From the NCBI GenBank assembly GCA_040754625.1, contig JBFMCF010000128.1, forward strand, positions 1 to 48,241: a stretch of 48,241 bases of DNA, in the 5' to 3' direction. This DNA comes from a bacterium. GTDB taxonomy: Bacteria > JACRDZ01 > JAQUKH01. The position numbers were made by a program, and so were the translations under genes. The notes below the pieces were generated by a model. The model ran no database searches, was not told the DNA's origin, and saw only the letters and a program-made list of their open reading frames with translations. Positions 48,170-48,241 of this stretch are shown piece by piece (position 1 is the first letter of the stretch; the number at the start of each line of letters is the position of its first letter).

Positions 48170-48241
48170 ATGTATAAAAAAACTTCTCCCCAACAAAAAT
48201 TATTCGGTATAGACACACAGTTATCCTCTTCATTGCGCAAT
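48170..48241 (+). CDS. Truncated ORF at window end, possibly transposase N-terminus
   Basis: An open frame from the ATG at 48170 runs off the window; the 24 visible residues (MYKKTSPQQKLFGIDTQLSS...) remind me of N-termini of IS transposases. Family cannot be fixed from so little. Confidence 0.35.
   Translation, partial: MYKKTSPQQKLFGIDTQLSSSLRN

Overview
The window reads as a chromosome segment from an AT-rich, Gram-negative bacterium. Evidence for two membranes is a secretin, a TonB-dependent receptor, a BamD-like lipoprotein and type IV pilin-like proteins. Mixed house-keeping synteny, a CoA-disulfide reductase and a DUF39 homocysteine-type protein fit an anaerobe. The dense 7-nt tandem repeats and inserted palindromes resemble those I associate with uncultivated candidate phyla; I cannot name the taxon from sequence alone.

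Layout. (1) 46-6276, minus strand: a six-gene run with its own extended -10 promoter and a strong terminator. It encodes a eukaryote-type phosphomannomutase-like HAD protein, a long phosphohexomutase, a 2H phosphoesterase, an SDR whose catalytic Tyr is Phe, a TIR-like protein with a C-terminal PLD-like sensor, and a small membrane protein. This is the best candidate for an undescribed (possibly defence) system. (2) 6273-9757: nadD, a zinc-ribbon membrane protein, proA and a GT28 glycosyltransferase. (3) 9811-24448, minus strand: one very long co-directional block, ylxM-ffh-rpsP-trmD-rplS-rnhB-yraN, then a type IV pilus/type II secretion-like set (gspE/pilB, pilM, pilN, pilO, a cohesin-tailed secretin, three pilin-like proteins), then an ECF sigma factor, an anti-sigma factor carrying a glycogen-binding domain and a secreted protein, ending at a hairpin terminator. 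(4) 24397-24662: back-to-back promoters; the rightward one drives an apparently unannotated structured RNA of about 165 nt. (5) 24769-35336: a zeta-toxin-like P-loop protein with a 57-residue partner, an FAH-family hydrolase, CoADR-rhodanese, a Ca2+-type P-ATPase, a lipoprotein, a Mut7-C protein, a cation exchanger, cysK and a DUF39 protein. (6) 35361-47080, minus strand: a cobalamin uptake and nucleotide-loop assembly regulon (cobU, Cys-rich protein, cobT, cobS, CobD/CobC-type aminotransferase, cobQ, cbiB, btuF, btuC, btuD and separately btuB) with two cobalamin riboswitches. (7) 47179-48241: an AbrB/Doc toxin-antitoxin pair and a truncated ORF, perhaps a transposase start.

How it works together. 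The B12 block imports corrinoid (BtuB-BtuF-BtuCD) and attaches the aminopropanol arm and lower ligand; no corrin-ring synthesis genes are seen, so salvage is inferred. The secretion block lacks a PilC/GspF platform, prepilin peptidase and PilT in this window.

A second theme crosses all regions: at least ten tandem arrays with a constant period of about 7 nt (rarely 8 or 9) but different unit sequences, and a set of GC-rich palindromes. Several lie inside genes in frame (nadD, cobQ, cobT, btuF) or inside the cobalamin riboswitches. No rRNA, tRNA or CRISPR array was recognised.
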